Assembly: GCA_014841595.1 (NCBI GenBank)
Contig: JACYUE010000009.1
Span: 1 to 5,904 of the forward strand
Length of the DNA stretch: 5,904 nucleotides
Reading direction: 5' to 3'
Source: Oxalobacteraceae sp. CFBP 8761
GTDB lineage: Bacteria; Pseudomonadota; Gammaproteobacteria; Burkholderiales; Burkholderiaceae_D
Shown here one piece after another: positions 1 through 5,878 of this stretch. A model generated the notes under the pieces. It made no database searches and was not told where the DNA came from. It saw nothing but the letters and a program-made list of their open reading frames with translations. Each line of letters opens with the position of its first letter. Position 1 is the stretch's first letter. The position numbers were made by a program, and so were the translations under genes.

Positions 1-48
1 AGCATGCCGCCAGCGTTCAATCTGAGCCAGGATCAAACTCTTCAGTTC
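1..48 (-). rRNA. rrs: 16S ribosomal RNA, 5' end only (partial)
   Basis: Read on the minus strand, positions 43-1 give the nearly universal bacterial 16S start, including AGAGTTTGATCCTGGCTCAG followed by the ATTGAACGCTGGCGGCATGC form common in betaproteobacteria. Aligning the GAAGAGTTTG core with E. coli numbering puts the mature 5' end at about position 48. The rest of the gene lies beyond the left edge of the window. RNA polymerase enters it from the promoters at 304-332 and 431-460. The exact processed end is inferred by alignment, not measured. Confidence 0.97.
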
Positions 49-61
49 AATCTCTGTTTGT

Positions 62-75
62 TGGCATTTCTGCCA
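62..75 (-). other. GAAA-tetraloop hairpin just upstream of 16S
   Basis: In the minus-strand pre-rRNA this stretch reads UGGCA-GAAA-UGCCA: a perfect 5 bp stem closed by a GNRA-type GAAA loop, ending 13 nt before the mature 16S 5' end. A competing fold exists, because the GGCAG at 87-91 (plus strand) can pair with CTGCC at 70-74. In other bacteria the leader next to 16S is processed by RNase III, E and G, so a processing or folding-chaperone role is plausible but is inference. Confidence 0.55.
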
Positions 76-124
76 CCCCACCTTACGGCAGGGGTCGCTC
101 ACTCAAAATACTGACCGTCACTCA

Positions 125-135
125 TTGCTGAGCAA
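125..135 (-). other. Short TTGC/GCAA hairpin in the rRNA leader
   Basis: TTGC (125-128) and GCAA (132-135) form a 4 bp inverted repeat with a 3-base loop. It lies in the AT-rich leader between the cUUCGg hairpin and the GAAA hairpin. It is short enough to be incidental and is listed only as part of the leader structure. Confidence 0.3.
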
Positions 136-174
136 CGTATTTCTTTTTTGTGAACATTTGATAATTTAAGTAAT

Positions 175-192
175 CAAAGACCGAAGTCTTTG
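175..192 (-). other. cUUCGg tetraloop hairpin in the 16S leader
   Basis: The minus-strand transcript reads CAAAGAC-UUCG-GUCUUUG: a perfect 7 bp stem closed by the exceptionally stable C(UUCG)G tetraloop. It lies about 42 nt downstream of boxA and about 127 nt upstream of 16S. No U-run follows it, so it is not an intrinsic terminator. Likely roles are a folding nucleator, a processing landmark or an antitermination element, all inferred. On the plus strand the same bases give a CGAA loop, so the cUUCGg form exists only in the rRNA precursor direction. Confidence 0.75.
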
Positions 193-233
193 GCACCTTC
201 ATCAAACGCCCACACTTATCGACTGTTAATTTT

Positions 234-242
234 TAAAGAACT
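234..242 (-). promoter_or_regulatory. rrn boxA antitermination element
   Basis: On the minus strand the bases read AGTTCTTTA, close to the E. coli rrn boxA core TGCTCTTTA. In the nascent RNA boxA is bound by NusB and NusE (S10) and starts the antitermination complex that lets polymerase cross the untranslated rRNA genes. Its place, after a promoter and a boxB-like hairpin and before 16S, matches the standard rrn leader order. An A/T-rich run follows it, as is common in betaproteobacterial leaders. Confidence 0.8.
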
Positions 243-267
243 TTATTCGGTGCTTCTTGCTGTTAGT

Positions 268-287
268 AGCGAATCGTTTTGTTCGCT
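268..287 (-). other. boxB-like leader hairpin
   Basis: AGCGAA (268-273) and TTCGCT (282-287) form a perfect 6 bp inverted repeat with an 8-base loop. In the minus-strand RNA it is the first hairpin made after transcription starts near position 297 and lies 25 nt upstream of boxA. In enteric rrn leaders a boxB hairpin also comes before boxA. Here the identity rests on position and shape, not on sequence. Confidence 0.6.
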
Positions 288-303
288 GCAGCAGAGAAGA
301 GAG

Positions 304-332
304 ATTATGCTGTGTTTCCGAAATCTCGTCAA
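304..332 (-). promoter_or_regulatory. rrn promoter, proximal (strong sigma-70 type)
   Basis: On the minus strand the -35 is TTGACG (327-332) and the -10 is CATAAT (304-309), separated by the optimal 17 bp. Each hexamer matches the sigma-70 consensus at 5 of 6 positions. The purine-rich stretch just upstream of the -35 (333-348, AAGCGAAAAGAAAGAG on the minus strand) could act as an UP element. Transcription should start near 296-298, giving a leader of about 250 nt before 16S. The bases after the -10 are C/T-rich rather than fully G/C-rich. This is the best promoter match in the window. Confidence 0.87.
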
Positions 333-420
333 CTCTTTCTTTTCGCTTCGTCTCAGATTTCTCTGTAGACCTTGCTCTCGTAACCACTTGATTACGTTAA
401 CTTTTTCGGTCAGTGCCGAA

Positions 421-460
421 GCGGAGGCGAACTATAACAAACCTCCCCCGGGTTCCGCAA
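421..460 (-). promoter_or_regulatory. rrn promoter, distal, with GC-rich discriminator
   Basis: On the minus strand the -10 is TATAGT (431-436, 5 of 6 matches). The -35 is TTGCGG (455-460), a weaker match, with an 18 bp spacer. The 10 bases after the -10 (421-430, TCGCCTCCGC) are 8/10 G or C. A GC-rich discriminator is the known signature of promoters shut down by ppGpp and DksA in the stringent response. It sits about 127 bp upstream of the proximal promoter, the tandem P1/P2 layout known from enteric rrn operons. The weak -35 makes this call less certain than the proximal one. Confidence 0.65.
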
Positions 461-594
461 GCCCTCCTGCAAAAGAATCTTCACACCCGACGTTTTCGCA
501 TGCGGCGACGTCTCCAGCAGGATTCTGGCTCCCAAGGTATATTCCCCGGTTAAATAATATAAGACCAACTTTCACACTCTGCACGCAATACTTT
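461..594. promoter_or_regulatory. Back-to-back control region of rrn and the receptor gene
   Basis: These 134 bases hold everything between the distal rrn promoter and the receptor's ribosome binding site, so the receptor promoter should lie here unless it starts inside the rrn leader region. An AT-rich island at 538-563 offers -10-like hexamers on the plus strand (TATATT 538-543, TAATAT 555-560, TATAAG 558-563). None has a convincing -35 at 16-18 bp. I could not find a Fur box of the GATAATGATAATCATTATC kind. The region is named for its position; no exact promoter is claimed. Confidence 0.35.
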
Positions 595-599
595 GGGGA
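595..599 (+). promoter_or_regulatory. Ribosome binding site of the receptor gene
   Basis: GGGGA at 595-599 ends 4 bases before the ATG at 604, and the following bases are A-rich. This site, together with the signal peptide that begins at 604, decides the start against the longer open frame that runs in from 190 through the rRNA leader. Confidence 0.75.
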
Positions 600-603
600 A
601 ATA

Positions 604-2718
604 ATGAAGCATCCTGTCCTGCGCCGTACCACGATCGCCGCCCTTTGCGCCTGCTGGCCACTTGCCGCCATTGCCGATGACATCCGCAATCCAATGAACG
701 TGGTGGTCATCAGTGGCACGCGCGCTGAACACACCAGTTTCGACCTGCCCGCCGCGATCGATGTCGTCGATGCGGCGCAGATCGGCGCCGCGCAGTTGCG
801 CGTGAACGCCTCCGAAGCACTGGCGGCGGTGCCGGGGGTCGTTGTGCGCAATCGCGAGAACTACGCGCAAGACCTGCAAATCTCGTCACGTGGCTTTGGC
901 ACGCGTTCGGCATTCGGTGTGCGCGGCGTGCGCCTCGTTGCCGACGGCATCCCGGCCACCATGCCGGACGGCCAGGGCCAGGCCGCGACCTTCAACCTCG
1001 ATGTCGCCGAGCGCATCGAAGTGCTGCGCGGTCCCTTCTCTGCGTTGTATGGCAATCACTCGGGCGGCGTGGTCCAGTTGTTCACGCGCGAACCGACCGA
1101 CAAGCCGACCGTCGAAGCCAGCTTCACCGGCGGCAGCTACGGCCAGCGCAAGCTCGATACGAATGCGTCGGGTCGCAGCGGCGGTATCGGCTACCTGATC
1201 GATGCGTCGCGCTTCGAGACCGGTGGCTACCGCGACCATAGTGCAGCCACGCGCGACCAGGCCTATGCCAAGCTGGTGGTCGAGCCAACGTCGACCAGCC
1301 GCCTGGTGATTACGGCCAGTGGGCTGCGCCAGGACGATACGCAGGATCCACTTGGCGTGACATGGGATACCTTCCGCCGCGATCCACGTGCGGGCGAGAT
1401 CGACACCACCGATACGCAATCGCCACAGCGCACGCTGGCCGATCGCTACGACACGCGCAAGAGCATCGATCATCAACAATTCGGTGCGACGTTCGAGCAG
1501 CGCTTCGGCCAGGATCGCCTGCAAGTGACGGCTTACGGCGGCAACCGCCGTGTGATCCAGTACCAGTCGTTCTCGCGCGGCTTCCAGGCGCCGGCCACGC
1601 ACTCGGGCGGCGTCATCGATTTCGACCGCGACTTCTATGGCATTGACGCCAACTGGCGTGCAGTGCGCACCGTTGCCGGTGGCACGCTGCGCACCACGGC
1701 AGGCCTCGAAATGGCGCAATCCAAGGATGCGCGCCAGGGTTTCGAGAACTTCATCGGTACTACTTTTGGCGTGAAAGGCAATCTGCGGCGCGACGAACAG
1801 AACGACGTGACCAGCGTCGACCCGTACGTGCAAGTCGAATGGGAACGCGACCAGTGGGTGCTCACCGGCGGCCTGCGTCACAGCCGCGTGGACTTCGACG
1901 TCGAGGACCGCTATCTCTCCAACGGCAACGACAGCGGCGGCACCGCCTTCCGTCATACGACGCCACTGGTCGGTGTGCTGTACAAGATTTCGCCAACGCT
2001 GAACGTGTATGCGAGCGCGGCGCGCGGCTTCGAAACGCCAACGATGAATGAGTCGTTCTATTCAGGCACGGGCGGTGGCTTCAACTTCGCACTCGAGCCG
2101 GCGATCGGCACGCACCTCGAAGTTGGCGCCAAGGCGATGGTGGCCCGTGGCGTGCGCGTCAACGCCGCCGTGTTCCAGGTGAAGACGAAGGATGAACTGG
2201 TGGTCGATGCATCGTCGGGCGGCCGCACCAGCTATCGCAACGCGAGCGCCACGCTGCGCCAGGGTGGCGAGCTGTCGGTCGACGCCGAACTGGGTGCCGG
2301 CTGGAATGCGCGCATCGCCATGAGCATGCTGCATGCGATCTACGACGAAGGCTTCGGCGCCGTGCCAAAGGGTAGCCGCCTGCCGGGCGTGCCCAAGTCG
2401 AGCTTCTACGGTGAATTGGGCTGGACGGAAACGGCGGGCCGTTATGGCGTCGCGCTCGAGACGGTCGCCAACAGCCGCGTGTACGCGGAAGACACCAACA
2501 CCGCGCAGACAGCGCCTGGCTATGCGGTCGTCAATGCCCGCGTGCAGGCGAGCCAGCAATTTGGCGGCTGGCGCCTGCGCCAGTTCGCACGCCTGAACAA
2601 CCTGTTCGACCGCGACTATGTCGGCTCGGTGATCGTGGGCGACGCCAACCGCCGCTACTACGAAGCGGCGCCTGGCAGTAACTGGCTACTGGGCGTCAGC
2701 GCGCAGTATCAGTTTTAG
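604..2718 (+). CDS. TonB-dependent outer-membrane receptor
   Basis: The protein has 704 residues, a normal length for this family. It imports a scarce ligand across the outer membrane using energy passed on by TonB-ExbB-ExbD. Residues 1-24 are a signal peptide: basic MKHPVLRR, a hydrophobic core and an AIA cleavage site before DD. A TonB-box-like NVVVISG follows at 32-38. The plug domain covers about 46-162, with ISSRGFG, DGIPATMPDGQGQ, RIEVLRGPFSALYG and a closing GGVVQLFT. The rest is a 22-strand barrel with the late motif NLFDRDYVGS, ending in the aromatic outer-membrane signal AQYQF. There is no N-terminal signalling (STN) domain and no FecI/FecR pair beside it, so it should be a plain transporter. 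The DGIPATMPDGQGQ plug type is common in proteobacterial receptors often labelled as iron or siderophore receptors, but the substrate cannot be read from sequence. The gene is divergent from the rrn promoters and overlaps the DUF3482 gene by 23 bp at its 3' end. Confidence 0.93.
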   Translation: MKHPVLRRTTIAALCACWPLAAIADDIRNPMNVVVISGTRAEHTSFDLPAAIDVVDAAQIGAAQLRVNASEALAAVPGVVVRNRENYAQDLQISSRGFGTRSAFGVRGVRLVADGIPATMPDGQGQAATFNLDVAERIEVLRGPFSALYGNHSGGVVQLFTREPTDKPTVEASFTGGSYGQRKLDTNASGRSGGIGYLIDASRFETGGYRDHSAATRDQAYAKLVVEPTSTSRLVITASGLRQDDTQDPLGVTWDTFRRDPRAGEIDTTDTQSPQRTLADRYDTRKSIDHQQFGATFEQRFGQDRLQVTAYGGNRRVIQYQSFSRGFQAPATHSGGVIDFDRDFYGIDANWRAVRTVAGGTLRTTAGLEMAQSKDARQGFENFIGTTFGVKGNLRRDEQNDVTSVDPYVQVEWERDQWVLTGGLRHSRVDFDVEDRYLSNGNDSGGTAFRHTTPLVGVLYKISPTLNVYASAARGFETPTMNESFYSGTGGGFNFALEPAIGTHLEVGAKAMVARGVRVNAAVFQVKTKDELVVDASSGGRTSYRNASATLRQGGELSVDAELGAGWNARIAMSMLHAIYDEGFGAVPKGSRLPGVPKSSFYGELGWTETAGRYGVALETVANSRVYAEDTNTAQTAPGYAVVNARVQASQQFGGWRLRQFARLNNLFDRDYVGSVIVGDANRRYYEAAPGSNWLLGVSAQYQF

Positions 2719-4228
2719 TCAGGTCCACCGGGGCTGGGGCCGGGGACGGTGCCGCTGCTGGCGGCTCCTGCCCCGGCAGAGCAACATCCGGATACAGGCG
2801 CGCCAGCGTCGCCGTCACCGCCGGCACCAGAACAGCCTGCACCAGTTTGGTGGCTGCGCCCAGGTCCGGCGCGGCGCGCACGGACTGCCACAGGCGCGCG
2901 CTATCGACACCGCGCGCAGCCAGTGCGCTCTCAGCCTCGGCCTGCCAGAACGGCGGCGCTTCGCTTTCGACATAATTACCGCGTCCACGGCCAAAGTGCG
3001 CCACTGCCAGATAGCGCAGAATCGCGCCCACCAGCATCTGCTGCAGGAACGGGTCGGCGAACTTCACGTTTGCCTGGTTGCGATCGGTCCCCTGATTGAA
3101 GCCCCACGCGGCGCCGGCGGCCGTGATACCCCCGGCGATCGCGCCCAATAACGCGCCGGCGCCCATCGTCAGGCCGCCCGCCATCAAGTCAGCCGACAGA
3201 CCGGTGGTTGCACCCGCCACCACGGCGCCCAGCAATCCAGCCTGCGCCTTGTCCACTGGCGCGTTGACCGCGAAGTTGTCGCGCACGCGTGCATTGACAG
3301 CGACGGCCTGCCCCGGATCGATGCGATACAGGGACAGCATGCGCGCCGTCGCATGATTGATGCCGTCGTTCAGGCGCTGCACGAGCGCTGCCATCGCCAG
3401 CTCCTGGCGGCGCGCTTCATCCTTGCCGATGCCGACCGCTTTCAACGCGCTGCGCAACATGCCCGGCCGTTGTTCGTCCAGCGCCTCGGTATCGCGCGCG
3501 GCGGCGGCAATCTGTTCGGCGTTCATCTGCAAGGCGCTTGCATAGCGCTCGCGATTGCGCGCCGCCCAGGCAGACAGCAGGCGCGCATACGCGGGCTGCT
3601 TCTCGGCTGCGATCAGGTGCGTGACCGATTCGTAGAACACGTGTTCATGCACCCAGCAGCGGGCGAATGCATCGAGCGGCAGCACTTCCTTGACGACCGA
3701 ATACTGGGCCAGATGCTGTTTCCAGCGCTGTGGCTCGGCCTGTTCTTCGCTGGCCGGACGCGGTGGTCCGATCTGGTTCAGCAGCACGACCACGGGTTTG
3801 CCGAGCCATTCGAGGATATTCATCTCGGACGGCAGATAGCCCGCATCCTGTGGCGACTCGGACGAGTTCACCAGGTAGAGCACCACGTCGGCTTCTTCGC
3901 GCGCAGCGCGCAGTGCCTGCTGGCTGAGGAAGAACGGACGGTCGCGATAGCGGTCGAAGACCTCGCGCAGGAACCAGCCGATTGGATTGCCGGCCATGGC
4001 CAGGCGTTTGTGCAGACGCACCGAATCGCCGAAACCGGGCGTGTCCCATAACACGAGCGAGTCGCCAGCCGGTGTGGACAGCAGCGGGTAGCCTTGCGAA
4101 ATCTGGGTCACGTGCGCAGCGTCGCGGATTTCGCCGACGTCCATGCCAACCAGCGTGCGTGCGAGTGTGGTCTTGCCGTTGTTCGTATGCGAGACGAGGG
4201 CGAACTGGATCTTGGCAGGCTGGATCAT
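2696..4228 (-). CDS. GTPase with DUF3482 C-terminal domain
   Basis: The 510-residue protein starts with a small GTPase domain of the Era/Der-like kind. The P-loop is SHTNNGKT (13-20); the usual first glycine is serine here, while the GKT is intact. A switch-I threonine is probably T41. G3 is DTPG (62-65) and G4 is NQIG (151-154) after the strand KPVVVLL, instead of NKxD. The middle is helical. Residues about 332-377 form a glycine/alanine-rich hydrophobic stretch with many small-xxx-small repeats, likely membrane inserting. The last 30 or so residues are a low-complexity Ala/Pro tail, so the protein may be longer than usual for the family. This order is what I know from the GTPase/DUF3482 family, which typically sits beside DUF2868. 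Its ATG overlaps the stop of the upstream DUF2868 gene (ATGA, 4225-4228), implying translational coupling. The biological role is unknown; a membrane-linked GTPase working with the DUF2868 protein is inference. Confidence 0.9.
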   Translation of the reverse strand: MIQPAKIQFALVSHTNNGKTTLARTLVGMDVGEIRDAAHVTQISQGYPLLSTPAGDSLVLWDTPGFGDSVRLHKRLAMAGNPIGWFLREVFDRYRDRPFFLSQQALRAAREEADVVLYLVNSSESPQDAGYLPSEMNILEWLGKPVVVLLNQIGPPRPASEEQAEPQRWKQHLAQYSVVKEVLPLDAFARCWVHEHVFYESVTHLIAAEKQPAYARLLSAWAARNRERYASALQMNAEQIAAAARDTEALDEQRPGMLRSALKAVGIGKDEARRQELAMAALVQRLNDGINHATARMLSLYRIDPGQAVAVNARVRDNFAVNAPVDKAQAGLLGAVVAGATTGLSADLMAGGLTMGAGALLGAIAGGITAAGAAWGFNQGTDRNQANVKFADPFLQQMLVGAILRYLAVAHFGRGRGNYVESEAPPFWQAEAESALAARGVDSARLWQSVRAAPDLGAATKLVQAVLVPAVTATLARLYPDVALPGQEPPAAAPSPAPAPVDLTKTDTAR

Positions 4229-5703
4229 CGCAGCTCCGGCAGGGTCAAGCCCGCACCCAGTTCAAGCGGGTACTTGTCCGGTTCGAGCAAATTGACGACA
4301 TGGGCCGACGTGCCATGGAAGCTGCAGAACTGCCGCCACAGCGAATGACGCTCGGCGGCGCGTTCAGCGCCGACCTGGTCGCCGATACGTTCGAGCAGCG
4401 CCGATTCATCCAGCAGCACGGCGACACCGCGCGGCACATGCTTGACCAGATAGTCGAGCAGCGCGCCGTGATTTTCCTTTTCTGGCGTCGCAGCTAAGCT
4501 GAATAGCACGGTGGTGACGGTGATGCCGGCTTCGTTCAGCATCGTCTCGCGCAATGCATCCTTCGGTTCGATGCCATACGCGACCGACGGCAGCAGCTGC
4601 ACCCTCGCCTGCCCACCCAGGGCCGCAGCGGCGATTGCCCACAGGCCGCGGTCACGCGGCTCGTCAAGCGTGTAGGTATACGGAATCACGCGCAGCACGG
4701 CCGGCGCGCTGGTACCGATGCTGTCAGCCAGTTTGCGGTAGTACGGCTGGTCGAGGTCGAGGGGGAAGTGACGCGACAGATGGCGCGCGCGCAGGCCGGC
4801 AACAATCGCGAGCAGTACGCGTGGAATGATCACCAGCAGCAGCAACGTCGCGCCGTACAGATGAACCCAGCGTTCGCCAACCGGCAGGCCGGCGCTGCCG
4901 CCGAAGCGCAGTTGCTCGATCTCGGCCAGCGTGAAGCCTTGCAGGAACGGGAACACAGTCAGCGCTGGCGTGAAGAGCCACGACAGCAGCGTGTGGACTT
5001 GCTGGGCGTCGAGGAAGGTGCTTTCCCAGCCAGTTACGTATTGGGTGAGCAGGCCGCGCGCATACAGCGACGCGACGGCACCGAGCGCAAAGCCGGCGGC
5101 CGCGAGATGCACCGTGCGGCTCAGGCGCGCACGCGTCAGCGGTTCACTGAGCACGGCCCAATCTGCCAGAAAGTGAGCAACGCCTTCGGCCAGTGCGGTG
5201 GGAAGCTTGCGCGGCGCGACGGCCTTGCCCACGCTCAGTCGGCGCAGCAGCGGCGCACCGCTCTTCTTCTTGCGCGCCGCAGGAACAACCGCCCATATCA
5301 GAAGGCCCAGGTACACCAGCAGGTTCCAGGCGATGATGATCAGGAGCGGAGCGGATAACAAGTCAACCCGGTGTGGATCGGCGATGCGATCGAGCGCGGC
5401 GCCAAGCACGAAGGCGATGAACGGCAACGCGAACCAGATCCCGCGCATGCCGGGGGCGCGGCGCTGGAATGCGCCGAAGGCCGGCGTGCGTTCGCCGAGA
5501 CGCTTGAGGATTTGCTCGGCGCGCTGCTGCAGGAAATGCTGCTGATTGACGGCCGTATGACTGTCAGCCGCCTGCCATGCGGCGAGCTCGCGTGCGCTAC
5601 GGGTGGCGTACTTGCGATCGTCGTCGCTCAGTACGGTATGACCAACGTCGGCGTGCTCGATCGCGCGCGCCAGCACGACATTGCGTGCAACCTGTTCATT
5701 CAT
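4225..5703 (-). CDS. DUF2868 family membrane protein
   Basis: From the ATG at 5701-5703 the protein has 492 residues. The start was chosen because GGGAA lies 4 bases upstream and MNEQVARNVVLARAIEHAD is a plausible N-terminus. An in-frame ATG at 5794-5796 has no ribosome binding site and adds a Cys/His-rich, family-unlike leader. Residues 1-85 are soluble and charged. Hydrophobic segments lie at about 88-105, 118-140, 198-219, 237-254 (possibly re-entrant) and 281-303, with RKKK at 144-147 after the second. Residues about 305-492 look like a soluble alpha/beta domain with alternating strands (for example VTTVLFSLAATPEKE and GVAVLLDES) but no P-loop. It is the first gene of the operon and overlaps the GTPase start by 4 bases. 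DUF2868 has no established function; I infer an inner-membrane partner or anchor for the GTPase. The family call is from memory of this gene pair. Confidence 0.88.
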   Translation of the reverse strand: MNEQVARNVVLARAIEHADVGHTVLSDDDRKYATRSARELAAWQAADSHTAVNQQHFLQQRAEQILKRLGERTPAFGAFQRRAPGMRGIWFALPFIAFVLGAALDRIADPHRVDLLSAPLLIIIAWNLLVYLGLLIWAVVPAARKKKSGAPLLRRLSVGKAVAPRKLPTALAEGVAHFLADWAVLSEPLTRARLSRTVHLAAAGFALGAVASLYARGLLTQYVTGWESTFLDAQQVHTLLSWLFTPALTVFPFLQGFTLAEIEQLRFGGSAGLPVGERWVHLYGATLLLLVIIPRVLLAIVAGLRARHLSRHFPLDLDQPYYRKLADSIGTSAPAVLRVIPYTYTLDEPRDRGLWAIAAAALGGQARVQLLPSVAYGIEPKDALRETMLNEAGITVTTVLFSLAATPEKENHGALLDYLVKHVPRGVAVLLDESALLERIGDQVGAERAAERHSLWRQFCSFHGTSAHVVNLLEPDKYPLELGAGLTLPELR

Positions 5704-5834
5704 GCTGTTCCCGTGATTAAAATGACAATGCTGATGAATGCATTGTGCACCAGATTCACGGACGTTGGCGGTGGGGTGGCGCACCGTGCTCGTCACATCG
5801 AAGAGTGAGCACGATAAAGCGATCGCCCAAAGCG
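5704..5834. other. Intergenic spacer upstream of the DUF2868 operon
   Basis: These 131 bases separate the rRNA terminator from the DUF2868 start, so the operon's promoter should lie here. On the minus strand the best -10-like hexamer is TTTAAT, ending about 15 bases before the start codon, in a local AT-rich patch. It has no good -35. TTGTCA lies too close to it to serve. Nothing else is seen: no tRNA, repeat or second open frame with a credible start. Confidence 0.3.
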
Positions 5835-5868
5835 AAAAGCCCCACTCAGATCACTGAGTAGGGCTTTT
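5835..5868 (-). terminator. Intrinsic terminator of the rrn operon
   Basis: AAAAGCCCCACTCAG (5835-5849) and CTGAGTAGGGCTTTT (5854-5868) form a 15-pair hairpin with a 4-base loop, flanked by A-runs and T-runs. It begins 10 bases after the end of 5S. The single irregular pair is a U-G wobble in the minus-strand RNA but an A-C mismatch in the plus-strand RNA, so the stem is continuous only in the rRNA direction. It should insulate the DUF2868 operon from rRNA read-through. Confidence 0.92.
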
Positions 5869-5878
5869 CTATATAACT

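Noticed and set aside
379..420. Two small inverted repeats between the rrn promoters (CGTAA/TTACG at 379-396, TTCGG/CCGAA at 405-420)
   Set aside because: Arms of 5 bp with 6-8 base loops and no T-run; they could be protein sites or part of the distal leader, but nothing in the sequence supports a specific role.
563..568. A possible third rrn promoter with -35 TTGGTC on the minus strand
   Set aside because: At 17 bp the -10 would be GGAATA, a poor match, so it was not counted as a promoter.
190..603. A 138-residue in-frame extension upstream of the receptor start
   Set aside because: It runs antisense through the rrn leader and promoters, has no ribosome binding site at its first codon, and would bury the clear signal peptide that starts at 604.
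886..1956. A 356-residue open frame antisense to the receptor gene
   Set aside because: It mirrors the GC-rich codon pattern of the receptor. Its protein is Ala/Arg/Val/His-rich without a domain, and the opposite strand has a certain gene.
604..2718. Naming the receptor as a ferric citrate, siderophore or vitamin B12 receptor
   Set aside because: No signalling domain, no regulator pair, no riboswitch and no uptake or biosynthesis genes nearby support any single substrate.
3353..4051. A 232-residue plus-strand open frame across the GTPase gene
   Set aside because: It is a shadow of the DUF3482 gene: no ribosome binding site, no recognisable domain, and the GTPase motifs are clear on the other strand.
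4768..5358. A 196-residue plus-strand open frame rich in Gln and Arg across the DUF2868 gene
   Set aside because: The composition is the antisense image of membrane-segment codons and no start signal is visible.
5704..5796. A 31-residue N-terminal extension of the DUF2868 protein from the ATG at 5794-5796
   Set aside because: There is no ribosome binding site before it, its residues look like translated intergenic DNA, and the ATG at 5701-5703 has GGGAA in front.
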